Shown here in pieces: positions 51,924 to 61,102 of a DNA stretch of 64,000 nucleotides. The notes under the pieces are model-generated. The model worked only from the letters and a program-made list of their open reading frames with translations. It was not told the origin of the DNA and searched no databases. The stretch is from UBA2112 sp964488555 (GTDB lineage Bacteria; Patescibacteriota; Saccharimonadia; Saccharimonadales; Saccharimonadaceae), in contig CAZAUF010000007.1 in assembly GCA_964488555.1 (NCBI GenBank), positions 5,364 to 69,363 of the forward strand, given 5' to 3'. The position numbers and the translations under genes were made by a program. Each line of letters starts with the position of its first letter. The stretch's first letter is position 1.

Positions 51924-52835
51924 TTAGTAAAGCGATACAGAGACAACTTCACCGCCTGGAAAGTGCACTTCGTCAAATAGCTCCAGTTCAGTGATCGTAA
52001 GCTTATAGAGGCGATGCTTGTTCGTACCTGCGCGTGCACGTTCATAAAGATCAGCACCAAAACCACCATATTTTTTGCTATAACGCTCAGCTACGTATTT
52101 GATTTCATCCAGGTCAACGACTTCACTTGCAGTGCCGACAAACTGTAATCCCATCACTGGATGGTCCACTTTCACGGCCACAGCACCTGCCACCGGTGCG
52201 TCGTTTATAGCATCCTCACTATGTCGACGGTGCGGCTCGCTCATCCAGTACACGCACTTGTTGTCATCAGATGCCACATAGTAAACACTATTGACTCGCG
52301 GGCGACCATCGTGGAGTGTTGCTAGCTGCATTGCGCGTCCAGCGGCAAAGTGCGTTTTTGCAATTTGAAACGGATCTAATTCCGTCGCATCGGATTGCTC
52401 TACTCTTTCGACCTTCGCTAACCCTTTTTCTCGAGCGATATTCGCCCATTCGTCTGCCAACTCATTACCCTCATCGCCCTCATGACCTCGCACCCATGTC
52501 AGTGTCGCCTGCGATTGCACGTAGAGCGGATACACTTCCTGCACAATATCAAGATTTTTGATTTCTCCGTTCTTTTTCCTCCACCCATTGCGCTCCCACC
52601 CTGGAGCCCACTTAGTAATCACGTTAATCCAGAACTCACTATCCGTATATATCTGACACTCCTGGCCGTCCGCGTCTTCCAGTGCAGCCTTGATAGCGAG
52701 CCCCTCCATACGAATATTGGTCGTTTCATCGGCTGGCTCTCCACCGATAAGATACGGTCTGTTGTCGCGAATCACGGCAAATCCACCTGGTCCAGGATTT
52801 GGACTGGCACTGCCATCAGTGTAGTAAACAATCAT
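51924..52835 (-). CDS. RNase HI fused to a PNPOx-like flavin domain
   Basis: 303 residues. Residues 1-140 are a complete RNase HI with the DEDD residues Asp7, Glu44, Asp65 and Asp128 and His118, which cuts RNA in RNA-DNA hybrids. Residues 152-295 form a pyridoxamine-5'-phosphate-oxidase-like split barrel (MQLATLHDGRPRVNSVYYV, then LQFVGTASEV). No frameshift is seen at the joint. TACCAT lies 6 nt before the ATG. Confidence 0.88.
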   Translation of the reverse strand: MIVYYTDGSASPNPGPGGFAVIRDNRPYLIGGEPADETTNIRMEGLAIKAALEDADGQECQIYTDSEFWINVITKWAPGWERNGWRKKNGEIKNLDIVQEVYPLYVQSQATLTWVRGHEGDEGNELADEWANIAREKGLAKVERVEQSDATELDPFQIAKTHFAAGRAMQLATLHDGRPRVNSVYYVASDDNKCVYWMSEPHRRHSEDAINDAPVAGAVAVKVDHPVMGLQFVGTASEVVDLDEIKYVAERYSKKYGGFGADLYERARAGTNKHRLYKLTITELELFDEVHFPGGEVVSVSLY

Positions 52836-52883
52836 TATATAATGGTATCCCAGCTCGTACGTATATTCAACGAAGTGTCAGAT

Positions 52884-53564
52884 TCATCCTGCCGCACGAA
52901 TAATCGCCGGAGCATCACACCATCGATCGACAATATATGTCGGGTTCACTTTACTCAAATCTTCGCTGTCATGATATGACGACGTGATCGCCATGACCGC
53001 ACAACGCGCACCAAGTGCCGAACGAATACCGTTCTTCGAATCCTCAAACACGAGCGACTTCGTCGCCTTTGCTTCAGTTTTTCTGAGTGCCTTCAGGTAC
53101 GGTCCTGGATGAGGCTTGCCTATACGTATGTCGTTGCCAGACACGGTCACGGGGAAAAACTTTTCCAATGCGAATTGACGCAAGATAGCTTTCATAACCA
53201 GTTCATTGCTTGAAGTGACTAAGCTTTGCTTACCGTCGGTACGCCTGTTGGTCCATTTTATAAGGTCCATCGCACCTTCGATAGGCTGAATTGCACCGTC
53301 TTCAACCAAACCAATAAATGCATTCGTTTTGTGAGCGATAAGTTCTGCCACTGATGGTATTTCGTCAGCACCATGTTTCTCTACGTGCTGAGCGTGCAGA
53401 TATTTAAAAATATCTTCCGCAGTCCGACCTTTGAACCCGTCCCAAGTTGCATAATCTATATCAAGGCCATAATAACGGCAGGTATCTTTTTCGGATTCGA
53501 CATGTATCGGTTCGCTATTCACGATCACGCCGTCCATATCATAATGAAACGCTTCGTATCTCAT
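52884..53564 (-). CDS. HAD-superfamily phosphatase, beta-phosphoglucomutase-like
   Basis: 226 residues: motif I YDMDGVIVNSEPIH, a small helical cap, motif II SLVTSSNELV, motif III KPHPGPYL and IV VFEDSKNGIRSALGA. It fits HAD subfamily IA sugar-phosphate phosphatases or mutases. The SD is AAGGGGAG. A TATAAT lies about 75 nt upstream of the start. Confidence 0.9.
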   Translation of the reverse strand: MRYEAFHYDMDGVIVNSEPIHVESEKDTCRYYGLDIDYATWDGFKGRTAEDIFKYLHAQHVEKHGADEIPSVAELIAHKTNAFIGLVEDGAIQPIEGAMDLIKWTNRRTDGKQSLVTSSNELVMKAILRQFALEKFFPVTVSGNDIRIGKPHPGPYLKALRKTEAKATKSLVFEDSKNGIRSALGARCAVMAITSSYHDSEDLSKVNPTYIVDRWCDAPAIIRAAG

Positions 53565-53631
53565 ACACTTCTCCCCTTACCCCACCCTGTTCAGTGTGCG
53601 ACCGATCTGGCGTCGGCAATATGTGCCGCTA

Positions 53632-54180
53632 TTATACCAGATTTGTGTCGATTATTTCTCGTAGAGTCGGCTGTGGCTGTTGTCGACGACGTAATCGCGG
53701 CATTACGTCAAAGCGAAGGATACCGAGCATGACTGACGAAAATGTAATCAAATCTCCCGCCAATCCCAGGTATGAGTGATTTAAAAAGTTATAGCTCATC
53801 CAAAATGGCGTAGCTAGGGGTGAAAGTGCCCGGATATGCTGAGGATTCTTTTGCCACATGGCTGTAGTCATGATTGCCATGCCGATAAACGCCAGCATAC
53901 TGGTCCAGTTTTTCCAGGTCAGAAGCGTCGCGATCAAAAGAACGGCTATTGTTACGAAATACACCCACGTATGGTGACGATAACGCTCAAACACATATCC
54001 ACGGATAGCTCCGAGAAAAATTAAACCAGCAGCCGTATATATACCTGCTATCGCGTAATAGAGCGTCCACGTAAGATTGGACGCGACCTGTATCCACAGT
54101 ATTTTTCTGCGATCGTCAACTTGGAAAACCCACAAAAGCAATCCAATGCCGATAAGACCGACAATATGGTCAAGCAACAC
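53632..54180 (-). CDS. YgjV-family membrane protein
   Basis: 182 residues, about five helices, matching the YgjV family of uncharacterised inner-membrane proteins. Start is GTG 54180 with GGAGG 9-10 nt upstream. The promoter carries TATAGT at 54225-54230 in minus orientation. Confidence 0.75.
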   Translation of the reverse strand: MLLDHIVGLIGIGLLLWVFQVDDRRKILWIQVASNLTWTLYYAIAGIYTAAGLIFLGAIRGYVFERYRHHTWVYFVTIAVLLIATLLTWKNWTSMLAFIGMAIMTTAMWQKNPQHIRALSPLATPFWMSYNFLNHSYLGLAGDLITFSSVMLGILRFDVMPRLRRRQQPQPTLREIIDTNLV

Positions 54181-54271
54181 CTAGTTTTTCCTCCACTTTT
54201 CTTTTTTTGCGTGTGGTGTAGCCTTACTATAGCACGGTTGTCGAATTTAATACGTTGTGGAATTAGTATTG

Positions 54272-54940
54272 TTACAAAATAGCGTGCGTCCCAAGTGCAG
54301 CTATGGTTTTCTGTCTAGACGTGCCTTTCATCAGGTGATGGTCTCCACCCTCAATATCGATGATATGCGCCCCATTGATGCTCTCTGCGCGTATCGGCGG
54401 AAACAGTTCATCATTCTGCGCACGAACAACGAACAACTTAGTGGCACTTCGAGCGATCTCTCTGAATCTATTCATCAGATCAGACATCTCCACGTCATTA
54501 ACATACTCCTTGGATACGATATACTTCCTCGTACCATCACGAGGAATCGACCATGATCCGTCTTCCTGCTTTGTCGCACTCCAACGATTCAGTTGGTATA
54601 GCAAAAATCCGTTACTCACTCTCCACGGCGGATTTATAAGGCATAGCTTGCTCAATCTTGCGATGTGATCATCATCCATCGCTACCGTCGGACGAGTACC
54701 GCCACACTTAGCCAGCATAGTGATTTCGCCGTCCAGACCGTCAATATACGACTGCAAAGCATCCGAATGTTTTCTTATCGAGTGAACAACTCTATCGCCA
54801 TTTGGTATCTCTTCATAAAATGGCAAAATATGAAACGTATACTGTGAAGAGTAGATATCTTCAAGATCAGTAAACAATTGTTTCGCATCTTTACTCTCGG
54901 CAAATCCAGGATATGTGATTACGTGTTTCTCGCGGCGCAT
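54272..54940 (-). CDS. Hypothetical alpha/beta-hydrolase-like protein
   Basis: 222 residues. The order of elements (ITMLAKCGG where a nucleophile elbow would sit, LFVVRAQNDELFPP resembling an acid-strand, and GGDHHLMKG resembling the His loop) suggests an alpha/beta-hydrolase fold, but no clear G-x-S-x-G is present. Possibly inactive or a different fold. AAGGGGA is the SD. Confidence 0.5.
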   Translation of the reverse strand: MRREKHVITYPGFAESKDAKQLFTDLEDIYSSQYTFHILPFYEEIPNGDRVVHSIRKHSDALQSYIDGLDGEITMLAKCGGTRPTVAMDDDHIARLSKLCLINPPWRVSNGFLLYQLNRWSATKQEDGSWSIPRDGTRKYIVSKEYVNDVEMSDLMNRFREIARSATKLFVVRAQNDELFPPIRAESINGAHIIDIEGGDHHLMKGTSRQKTIAALGTHAIL

Positions 54941-55025
54941 GAACCGAATCCCCTTATTCTTTATTTCAGAATATCGCAGACGTCTTTTATGTCAACAGGT
55001 TCTTGATTATTTTTAGAAATATCTA

Positions 55026-56390
55026 CTAATTTGATTGTAGTTCTGTTATTGCGACACGCTTTTGCTCGGTCGTGTCGCGGTCGCGGATGGTCACGTCGTT
55101 TTGCTCAAGCGAATCAAAATCAATTACCACGCAGTACGGCGTGCCGATTTCGTCCTGGCGGCGGTAGCGTTTGCCGATATTACCATTGTCGTCCCACATG
55201 ACGGCACCGTGTTTTTTCTTGAGGATTTGATAGACTTCTCTTGCCTTCTCCACCAGTTCAGGCTTGTTCTTGAGCAGCGGAGACACACAATATTTTATAG
55301 GTGCAAGGTGCTCTGGGAACTTCATAACGATTCGCTTCTCGCCGTTAATTTCATCTTCTGTATACGCGGCAGACAGAACCGCCATGACAGCGCGTTCCAC
55401 GCCGAAACTTGGCTCGATGACATGCGGAACAAATCTCGTGTTCGTTCCTTTGATCGTGTACTCCATGGATTTGCCGGAGTTATTTTGTATATTCATCAGG
55501 TCAAAATTCGTGCGATACGCGATACCGAGCAGTTCTTCACGACCAATCGGATAATCATATTCGATATCGATGGTGCGCTTGCTGTAGTGCGCCCTGTCCT
55601 CAGCTGGAACTTCCAGCTCGTGTATTTTGTCCTTTGGTAAACCAAGTGCCTCCAAAAACGCGTGCGTATCCGCAAGAAGCGCGTCAAACGACTGCTCCCA
55701 CCTGTCCGGCTCCACGAAGTATTCTATTTCCATCTGCTCGAACTCGCGGCTGCGGAATATGAAGTCGCGTGGACTTATTTCATTGCGAAATGCCTTGCCT
55801 TGCTGAGCGATACCAAATGGCAGATCCGGATAAAAATTGTCGACAACGTTTTTATAATTCGTAAAGATACCTTGCGCCGTTTCTGGTCGCAGATAGCTCA
55901 CTGAAGCATCGTCCGTCGATGCCCCGACGTGAGTCGTAAACATCATATTAAACGTACGGGACTTGCTAAGCGGGTTGCCGTCCGGGCTCTTGATGCCATG
56001 CTCCGCGATAGCTGCATCCATTTGCTCCATTGTCATGCCATCGGGGTCGACGCCGTTGTCTTTCAGTATGTGGTCGGTGCGAAAGCGACGTTTGTTGACA
56101 GTATCTTCGCAGAGCGGATCAACGAACGTATCTACATGCCCGCTCGCCTGCCAAACTTTTTGGTTCATCAGGATCGCCGCGTCCACGCCGTACATATCGT
56201 CGCGATCGTCGACAAACATCTTCCACCATAGCTGCATGATATTGCGCTTTAGCGCGACACCAAGCGGACCATAATCCCACGTGCCACTTAATCCGCCATA
56301 AACGTCCGAACCGTTATAAATAAATCCTCGACGCTTCGCCAAGCTTACGATATTTTCCATCTCGACGTTCTTCTCTGTTTTTTCACTCAT
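55026..56390 (-). CDS. glyS: Glycyl-tRNA synthetase (class II, dimeric type)
   Basis: 454 residues with class II motifs, including the RFRTDHILKDNG-like region, RPETAQGIF (motif 2 environment), QGKAFRNEISPRDFIFRSREFEQMEIEYF, EPSFGVERAVMAVL (motif 3), and the anticodon-binding C-terminus (APIKYCVSPLLKNK...GTPYCVVIDFDSLEQNDVTIRDRDT). This is the alpha2 type found in archaea, eukaryotes and some bacteria, not the alpha2beta2 type. TATAAT lies 11 nt before the ATG, with AAAGG in the gap. Confidence 0.96.
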   Translation of the reverse strand: MSEKTEKNVEMENIVSLAKRRGFIYNGSDVYGGLSGTWDYGPLGVALKRNIMQLWWKMFVDDRDDMYGVDAAILMNQKVWQASGHVDTFVDPLCEDTVNKRRFRTDHILKDNGVDPDGMTMEQMDAAIAEHGIKSPDGNPLSKSRTFNMMFTTHVGASTDDASVSYLRPETAQGIFTNYKNVVDNFYPDLPFGIAQQGKAFRNEISPRDFIFRSREFEQMEIEYFVEPDRWEQSFDALLADTHAFLEALGLPKDKIHELEVPAEDRAHYSKRTIDIEYDYPIGREELLGIAYRTNFDLMNIQNNSGKSMEYTIKGTNTRFVPHVIEPSFGVERAVMAVLSAAYTEDEINGEKRIVMKFPEHLAPIKYCVSPLLKNKPELVEKAREVYQILKKKHGAVMWDDNGNIGKRYRRQDEIGTPYCVVIDFDSLEQNDVTIRDRDTTEQKRVAITELQSN

Positions 56391-56438
56391 AATTACCTTT
56401 GATTATAGCACGTTTACATGCAACGTTTATCGTATTTA

Positions 56439-56467
56439 TTGAATAAAATAAATAAATATTTTATAAT
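56439..56467 (+). promoter_or_regulatory. Promoter of the 56503 gene
   Basis: TTGAAT (56439-56444), exactly 17 bp, TATAAT (56462-56467). Confidence 0.7.
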
Positions 56468-56502
56468 ACACATGACACGTCCTGTACGCGAAAGGAACGG
56501 AT

Positions 56503-56739
56503 ATGTCTGGCAATCGAGGGGAACGCCGTTTTATGCGACACATGCAGTACCTCGCACGCTCGCTTGATAGCTTTCATGAGAACTTCCTATGGGGTATCGC
56601 CAGCGAACTGCAACGCAAAGATATCGATGCACTGCGACGCCGTGTACGTTATACGAGCAAAGCCGCTCTCAGTACTGGCGAAGCCGCTATGTGGAAGCTC
56701 TGTAACGACATGTTCGTATTCGTCGAAAGGCGTATCTAA
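56503..56739 (+). CDS. Small basic hypothetical protein
   Basis: 78 residues, Arg rich, predicted helical (LQRKDIDALRRRVRYTSKAA). The AAAGGAACGGAT SD fits ATG 56503. It has its own promoter and strong terminator. Unrecognised. Confidence 0.65.
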   Translation: MSGNRGERRFMRHMQYLARSLDSFHENFLWGIASELQRKDIDALRRRVRYTSKAALSTGEAAMWKLCNDMFVFVERRI

Positions 56740-56752
56740 CCACCCTCCAGCA

Positions 56753-56800
56753 CCCCGCACTCCGGTCGACAACCGTCCCGGAGTGCGGGGTCACTTATTT
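56753..56800 (+). terminator. Terminator of the 56503 gene
   Basis: A 13-bp perfect GC-rich stem (56753-56765 with 56778-56790), then TCACTTATTT. Confidence 0.75.
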
Positions 56801-57484
56801 CAGAGTCGGTTGCAAAGCTGCATGCTGTCGGGAGACATGTAAACACTCGGTCAAATACTCTTCCATGCCTCCCACCTGAGCCAAAACGCTCAACGACTTC
56901 GCAGCCACAAGACGAAGTATCTTAATATGCTCAGCCGTTATCTCACCTCTTGCATCCTCCACCAAGCCTTTTTCCTGAGTGTCGTAACGATATGTTTTGT
57001 CTGATAGCAACTTGTTTCCGTCACAATCTCTTGCCGTGTTCAGCTCATCGCCCAACAGTTCCGCTATACGGATATAGAACCATGTCTGCGTGAGTGCTGT
57101 CGCCACCGACGTCACGTCAAGTGCAGACAATACTTCACTCACGATGTTATACCACTCCGGCTCATCTAAGCTAGAGCTGGCGCGACTCACCTGACCCAAG
57201 ACTTCATATGCGAACTGCATACGATCATAATCCTCCAAGATATGTCTATAAAACCGCACCAAACGTGCCGAGGTGAGCAAGCCCAAATCACCCCTGCCCT
57301 CACCCACTACCACGTCACAAATCGCAAACAGTTCTATGCCGCCAGCAAGTTTCGATTTTTCCTTACGGACACCACGAGCCATCACGCTCAAACGACCGTT
57401 CGGTGTCAACAAATCAAGCACTCGGTCTGCTTCTCCAAAATTAGTTCGTCGTAGCACAATTGCACGCGTGCGCAATGTTTTCAT
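56795..57484 (-). CDS. recO: Recombination mediator RecO
   Basis: 229 residues. N-terminal OB-fold: TRAIVLRRTNFGEADRVLDLLTPNGRLSVMARGVRK, then a helical domain. The four-Cys zinc site of many RecO proteins is absent; one Cys lies in the DCDGNKLLSD region. It works with RecR/RecF to load RecA. Its ATG overlaps the receiver gene's stop by 4 bp (ATGA). Confidence 0.88.
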   Translation of the reverse strand: MKTLRTRAIVLRRTNFGEADRVLDLLTPNGRLSVMARGVRKEKSKLAGGIELFAICDVVVGEGRGDLGLLTSARLVRFYRHILEDYDRMQFAYEVLGQVSRASSSLDEPEWYNIVSEVLSALDVTSVATALTQTWFYIRIAELLGDELNTARDCDGNKLLSDKTYRYDTQEKGLVEDARGEITAEHIKILRLVAAKSLSVLAQVGGMEEYLTECLHVSRQHAALQPTLK

Positions 57485-57837
57485 GCCAGTACACTCCGCA
57501 CGGCAGCCACAATATCACCCGGCTGCATAGTCGTACTATCAAGTAGACGCATGACCCCGTAAGGTTTCAGATCATCCAGGTTCACATTCGGCAGACTACT
57601 ACACACAATTACCGGAATTGCCGCCGTATCGACATAAGTTTGTAGCTCGTGCAACAACCCTATACCTCCTGCTCCACTAAGTAGTAAGCTCATGATAATC
57701 GCTTCAGGTCGCTTTTCATCTATCAAATCTATAGCCGTATAGGGATTCGTGGCACGAGCAACTTCATATCCGCTTTTACGAAGCGACTGCTCATAATGAT
57801 CTCCCAGCCAAGGTTCGCTTTCGATAATAAGTATCAT
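57481..57837 (-). CDS. Degenerate receiver-domain protein
   Basis: 118 residues with a receiver fold but altered chemistry: the phospho-acceptor Asp is Ser (IIMSLLLSG), the first acidic pocket is reduced (ESEPW) and the conserved Lys is not in place (MRLLDS). It probably cannot be phosphorylated in the usual way. It overlaps recO and the kinase-like gene by 4 bp each. A structural or protein-binding role is the simplest inference. Confidence 0.75.
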   Translation of the reverse strand: MILIIESEPWLGDHYEQSLRKSGYEVARATNPYTAIDLIDEKRPEAIIMSLLLSGAGGIGLLHELQTYVDTAAIPVIVCSSLPNVNLDDLKPYGVMRLLDSTTMQPGDIVAAVRSVLA

Positions 57838-58568
57838 AGCAGGCTCATTTGTTTGGACACGCGTAAGTCTATATAAAACGTCGCGCCGTCGCGGTGCCGT
57901 ATCAAACCGACTGCACTGTTCATGCGCTCTGCTAGTTTTCGCGCCGCAATGAGGCTGACTGCACTAGTCATTGGCCGCGTAGCTATAGGTGCCGAGGCAC
58001 GACGCATGATACCGTTTTCGAGCCGTTGCCACACATCAATCGGCACGGCTGGACCGTAATCTCGCACACCTATACGCACCTTGTCCCCGTGACCATTTAT
58101 CGTCATACGGATCGGATGTGCTTTTGATCCATAATGCAGCGCGTTGTCACCGAAGCTGAGGAGAATCTGTTGCAAAACACGACGATTTGCCACCAATAGC
58201 GGCGTCCGTGTACGCGACCGAAACGTGATTGACTGACCGTGAGCGTGAAACAACGGCATCAACTCATGAACAACCTCTCGGCAGACACTGACAGGATTAA
58301 TCGGCTCAAGCGGTAATGACTGTTGGTCGACCATCGTCATGCTCAACGCGGATGCCATTCTGAGTGCTCGCTCGCTCGTGAGAGTGAGTCGTCTCCCCAG
58401 TAGCAATCGCTCTTCTTCGGTAATCGATTCTGCCGCGACAGCCAGTCCCAATTGACGCATCAACACCAGAGGTGACGTCAGCTCGCCAGCCGCAGCCATC
58501 GTCAAAGCAGAGTCGTCCAACAAACGCTCCGTTACTCCCTCCAACAGATGACGGACCTCGCTGCTCAT
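57834..58568 (-). CDS. Degenerate histidine-kinase-like ATPase-fold protein
   Basis: 244 residues with a HisKA-like helical region (to about 95) and a HATPase-like domain. The phospho-acceptor His is missing (AAAGELTSPLVL where SHELRTPL is expected). The N-box Asn remains (SFGDNALHYG), but G1 is DYGPAVP and the G2 GLGL loop is replaced by TSAVSL. It has no sensor or membrane helix. It is first in the operon with the receiver-like gene and recO. TACACT lies 9 nt before the ATG. Confidence 0.7.
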   Translation of the reverse strand: MSSEVRHLLEGVTERLLDDSALTMAAAGELTSPLVLMRQLGLAVAAESITEEERLLLGRRLTLTSERALRMASALSMTMVDQQSLPLEPINPVSVCREVVHELMPLFHAHGQSITFRSRTRTPLLVANRRVLQQILLSFGDNALHYGSKAHPIRMTINGHGDKVRIGVRDYGPAVPIDVWQRLENGIMRRASAPIATRPMTSAVSLIAARKLAERMNSAVGLIRHRDGATFYIDLRVSKQMSLL

Positions 58569-58615
58569 ATGCTATCCAGTGTAGCACGTGAGCGCAGTCA
58601 AAGGCGTTGTCTTAT

Positions 58616-59272
58616 TTATGTGTTGAACTTGACCGTACGGATCAGTGCTTCAAAGTCGCTCTTGAAGGTAGAGGCAGCATCTGTACGAATGGTGATCGTC
58701 TTGTCGCGGCATCGATAAATAGCAGCGTCACCGCGAATGTCACTACTAAAGTCGCCTGTTAAACGAGAGTAGTTCTGACCATTGGAAGCACCGCTTGATT
58801 GCTTCAATTTACCTGATTGTATGAGGTTGTTGTACTGGTTGAGAGCGTTGTCATAGTCTCTCTGTTCGATTTTGACACGCAGTGCGAACTGCTCTCTGTC
58901 GTTGATTGGTGGAACATGACCAGGGTTTAGATATGCTTCAAAGTCACCACCGTTGGTGATTCGCTTGGCCCAGTGTTCGTTCCATGTTTGCGGATATTGG
59001 AATGTCAACCCACAGTAGTCGTCCGGAGCTTTGAATATCTTGTATGGATTCTTCTCGCGCTCAGCATACTTTGCTTCGTCTTTCTCTGCTTGCTCTTCCC
59101 TCGCAGCAGCAACCGCAATCGCGATCTTGCTGTCTACGTTGTCTTTGGCTTCGTTATAGGATACAAATGCCCAAATAGAGAACGACCCGAGACCGAGCAC
59201 CAGAACACTCAACCCGATAACGGCAATCATGAGACCTGATATAGCACCTAATTCATTTCTACGATGACTCAT
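58616..59272 (-). CDS. Single-pass membrane protein, unknown
   Basis: 218 residues: basic N-terminus, one membrane helix (about 12-36), a charged Ala/Glu-rich coiled coil (about 40-75) and an extracellular globular domain with two Cys (DDYCGLTFQYP, YRCRDK). ATG 59272 is preferred because TATAAT ends 7 nt before it; the ATG at 59281 overlaps that box. No family assigned. Confidence 0.65.
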   Translation of the reverse strand: MSHRRNELGAISGLMIAVIGLSVLVLGLGSFSIWAFVSYNEAKDNVDSKIAIAVAAAREEQAEKDEAKYAEREKNPYKIFKAPDDYCGLTFQYPQTWNEHWAKRITNGGDFEAYLNPGHVPPINDREQFALRVKIEQRDYDNALNQYNNLIQSGKLKQSSGASNGQNYSRLTGDFSSDIRGDAAIYRCRDKTITIRTDAASTFKSDFEALIRTVKFNT

Positions 59273-59311
59273 AGCAGCCATTATACTTATGCTTCAGTCA
59301 CCTGTAAAGGG

Positions 59312-59812
59312 TTACGGCTCAAAAAGATATAAGCTATGCGCATGGAGGGTCTTGAGCGGTTTTTTTGCTTTGAGTTTAGGACCATAGGTCACACACCATA
59401 GTTGTCGACCATGTTTGCTGGCATGATCTTGCAGCTTTGCGGTTAGTTTGGCCGAATCACGAGTCACGGAAAACACATACACAACCGTCGTTTCAGCTGG
59501 CAGGCTTACCAACCACATATCCGCCAGTTTAATCGACTGATTCTTATCGCCCCGTGCGAGCAGTCGACTGATTACTACCAAAACAGGATTTAATTCATAA
59601 CCGATAGCTCTGGCTCCCCTTTCGGAGACCAGACGTAAAATTCTGCCATCTCCAGATCCAAGATCAACCAGCACGTCATCTGGTTGTAGACGATATAACT
59701 TCGTCAATGCCAACCGCGCGTACTTACGATGACTCGGCACATACGGTGCTCCACGAAATGCCACGAAGCCAAACGCGACACACACAGCAGCAAAAACCCA
59801 AAACCAGACCAT
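59312..59812 (-). CDS. Membrane-anchored SAM-dependent methyltransferase
   Basis: 166 residues with one N-terminal helix (2-20) and a small class I methyltransferase core: motif I VLVDLGSGDGRILRLV (Asp50), then YELNPVLVVISRLL. The substrate is unknown. ATG 59812 overlaps the xseB stop by one base (TGATG), placing it in the xse operon. Confidence 0.85.
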   Translation of the reverse strand: MVWFWVFAAVCVAFGFVAFRGAPYVPSHRKYARLALTKLYRLQPDDVLVDLGSGDGRILRLVSERGARAIGYELNPVLVVISRLLARGDKNQSIKLADMWLVSLPAETTVVYVFSVTRDSAKLTAKLQDHASKHGRQLWCVTYGPKLKAKKPLKTLHAHSLYLFEP

Positions 59813-60024
59813 CAAGCGTCCGTGTCAGCCTGGAACGATTTCTTGACCTCGTTCACCTCATTGGCAATTGTTTTTAGGTCACGTTCGATATCGTTTGCCA
59901 GATCAGCCGCCTTCTTCAGCATCGTCGTCGCCTTTTCCAGTTGAAAGTCGTCACTCTGAAACCACTCAACTACCTTGTCCAGTTCGTTTACCTTTTCCTG
60001 TATCGATAACTTATCGTTTTTCAT
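59812..60024 (-). CDS. xseB: Exodeoxyribonuclease VII small subunit
   Basis: 70 residues: IQEKVNELDKVVEWFQSDDFQLEKATTMLKKAADLANDIERDL is the typical two-helix XseB hairpin. It overlaps xseA by 14 bp. Confidence 0.88.
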   Translation of the reverse strand: MKNDKLSIQEKVNELDKVVEWFQSDDFQLEKATTMLKKAADLANDIERDLKTIANEVNEVKKSFQADTDA

Positions 60025-61102
60025 ATCTTTCTATCCTTGCGTTTATTATAGCGTTGCTGAGTGTGATATCTATCAACCCGCCTGTTTTTAATTGACCGCG
60101 AACAATCGCATAACCTCTTTCCAGTACTCGCTGCGGATCAAGCTCAGACAACAATTCTCTGGTTTTTCGTACATATTCAAGTTGCCACTCCAGCTTGCGC
60201 GTCACCTCACTTGCCGCTGATTCAATCTTGCCCTCAAGCCGCTGTTCGAGCTGCATCGTGGTATCAAGCACTTTTGGAAACAGCGACTCAACCTTATAGT
60301 ACGTTGCTCGTATGATATCGTTTCTATCCGGTACGATGATTTGCGCGACATTACTTGGCGTAGCCGCCCGCACGTCAGCCGCCAAATCAGCAAGCGACGT
60401 ATCGGTTTCATGCCCGATACCCGTAATCGTAGGCACGCGACTGGCCGCAATGGCACGAACAAGCTGCTCATCGTTGAACGCCGCCAAATCATCTTGGCTT
60501 CCCCCGCCGCGAATAATCACGATGACTTCAGGTAACTCTTCTTGGGTATTAAAATAGTTCAACGCTCGTATGATTTGGTCTGGCGCATCAGCACCCTGGA
60601 CCGTTACCGACGCCACATCCACCGTCAAACCTCCCCATCGGTCATTGAGAATCTTGATAAAATCCGCATATCCGGCGGCTTGCGTACTACTAACAACCGC
60701 GATATGCTTCGGCACAGTCGGCAGTGGGCGTTTGCGCTCTGGTGCAAATAATCCTTCTTTGTCCAGCTTCGCTTTGAGCAACTCGAAGCTCTTTTTTATA
60801 CTCCCCTCTCCGCTTGGTCGAATGGCTTTGACAGTCAAACTAAACTTGCCCCATTGTGTCAGTTTCGGACTGGCGGTCACAACGACTTTCATGCCATCTT
60901 CAATCGGTACGCGTAGCTGAAACAACATCATGAAACAACCCACACTCCCACTCTCATCTTTCAGATCAAAAAACACATACTTACCCTGATTGACCTTGAA
61001 GCTCGCTACTTCGCCTTCCACCTCGACAACCGGATACGCATACTCCAGCGTCTGATTGGTGACTGCTATGAAATCACTGACGCTGAATTTTGGCGTCACC
61101 AC
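60011..61102 (-). CDS. xseA: Exodeoxyribonuclease VII large subunit
   Basis: 363 residues from GTG 61102, with GGAGG 5 nt upstream; GTG 61099 and ATG 61114 are alternatives. An OB-fold (FSVSDFIAVTNQTL... VEGEVASFKVNQGKYVFFDLKDESG) precedes the catalytic domain with IAVVSSTQAAGYADFI, VIIRGGGSQDDLAAFNDE and ITGIGHETDTSLADLAADVRAATPSN. It degrades single-stranded DNA with XseB. The start lies inside the flippase-like gene upstream. Confidence 0.96.
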   Translation of the reverse strand: MVTPKFSVSDFIAVTNQTLEYAYPVVEVEGEVASFKVNQGKYVFFDLKDESGSVGCFMMLFQLRVPIEDGMKVVVTASPKLTQWGKFSLTVKAIRPSGEGSIKKSFELLKAKLDKEGLFAPERKRPLPTVPKHIAVVSSTQAAGYADFIKILNDRWGGLTVDVASVTVQGADAPDQIIRALNYFNTQEELPEVIVIIRGGGSQDDLAAFNDEQLVRAIAASRVPTITGIGHETDTSLADLAADVRAATPSNVAQIIVPDRNDIIRATYYKVESLFPKVLDTTMQLEQRLEGKIESAASEVTRKLEWQLEYVRKTRELLSELDPQRVLERGYAIVRGQLKTGGLIDITLSNAIINARIERYEKR

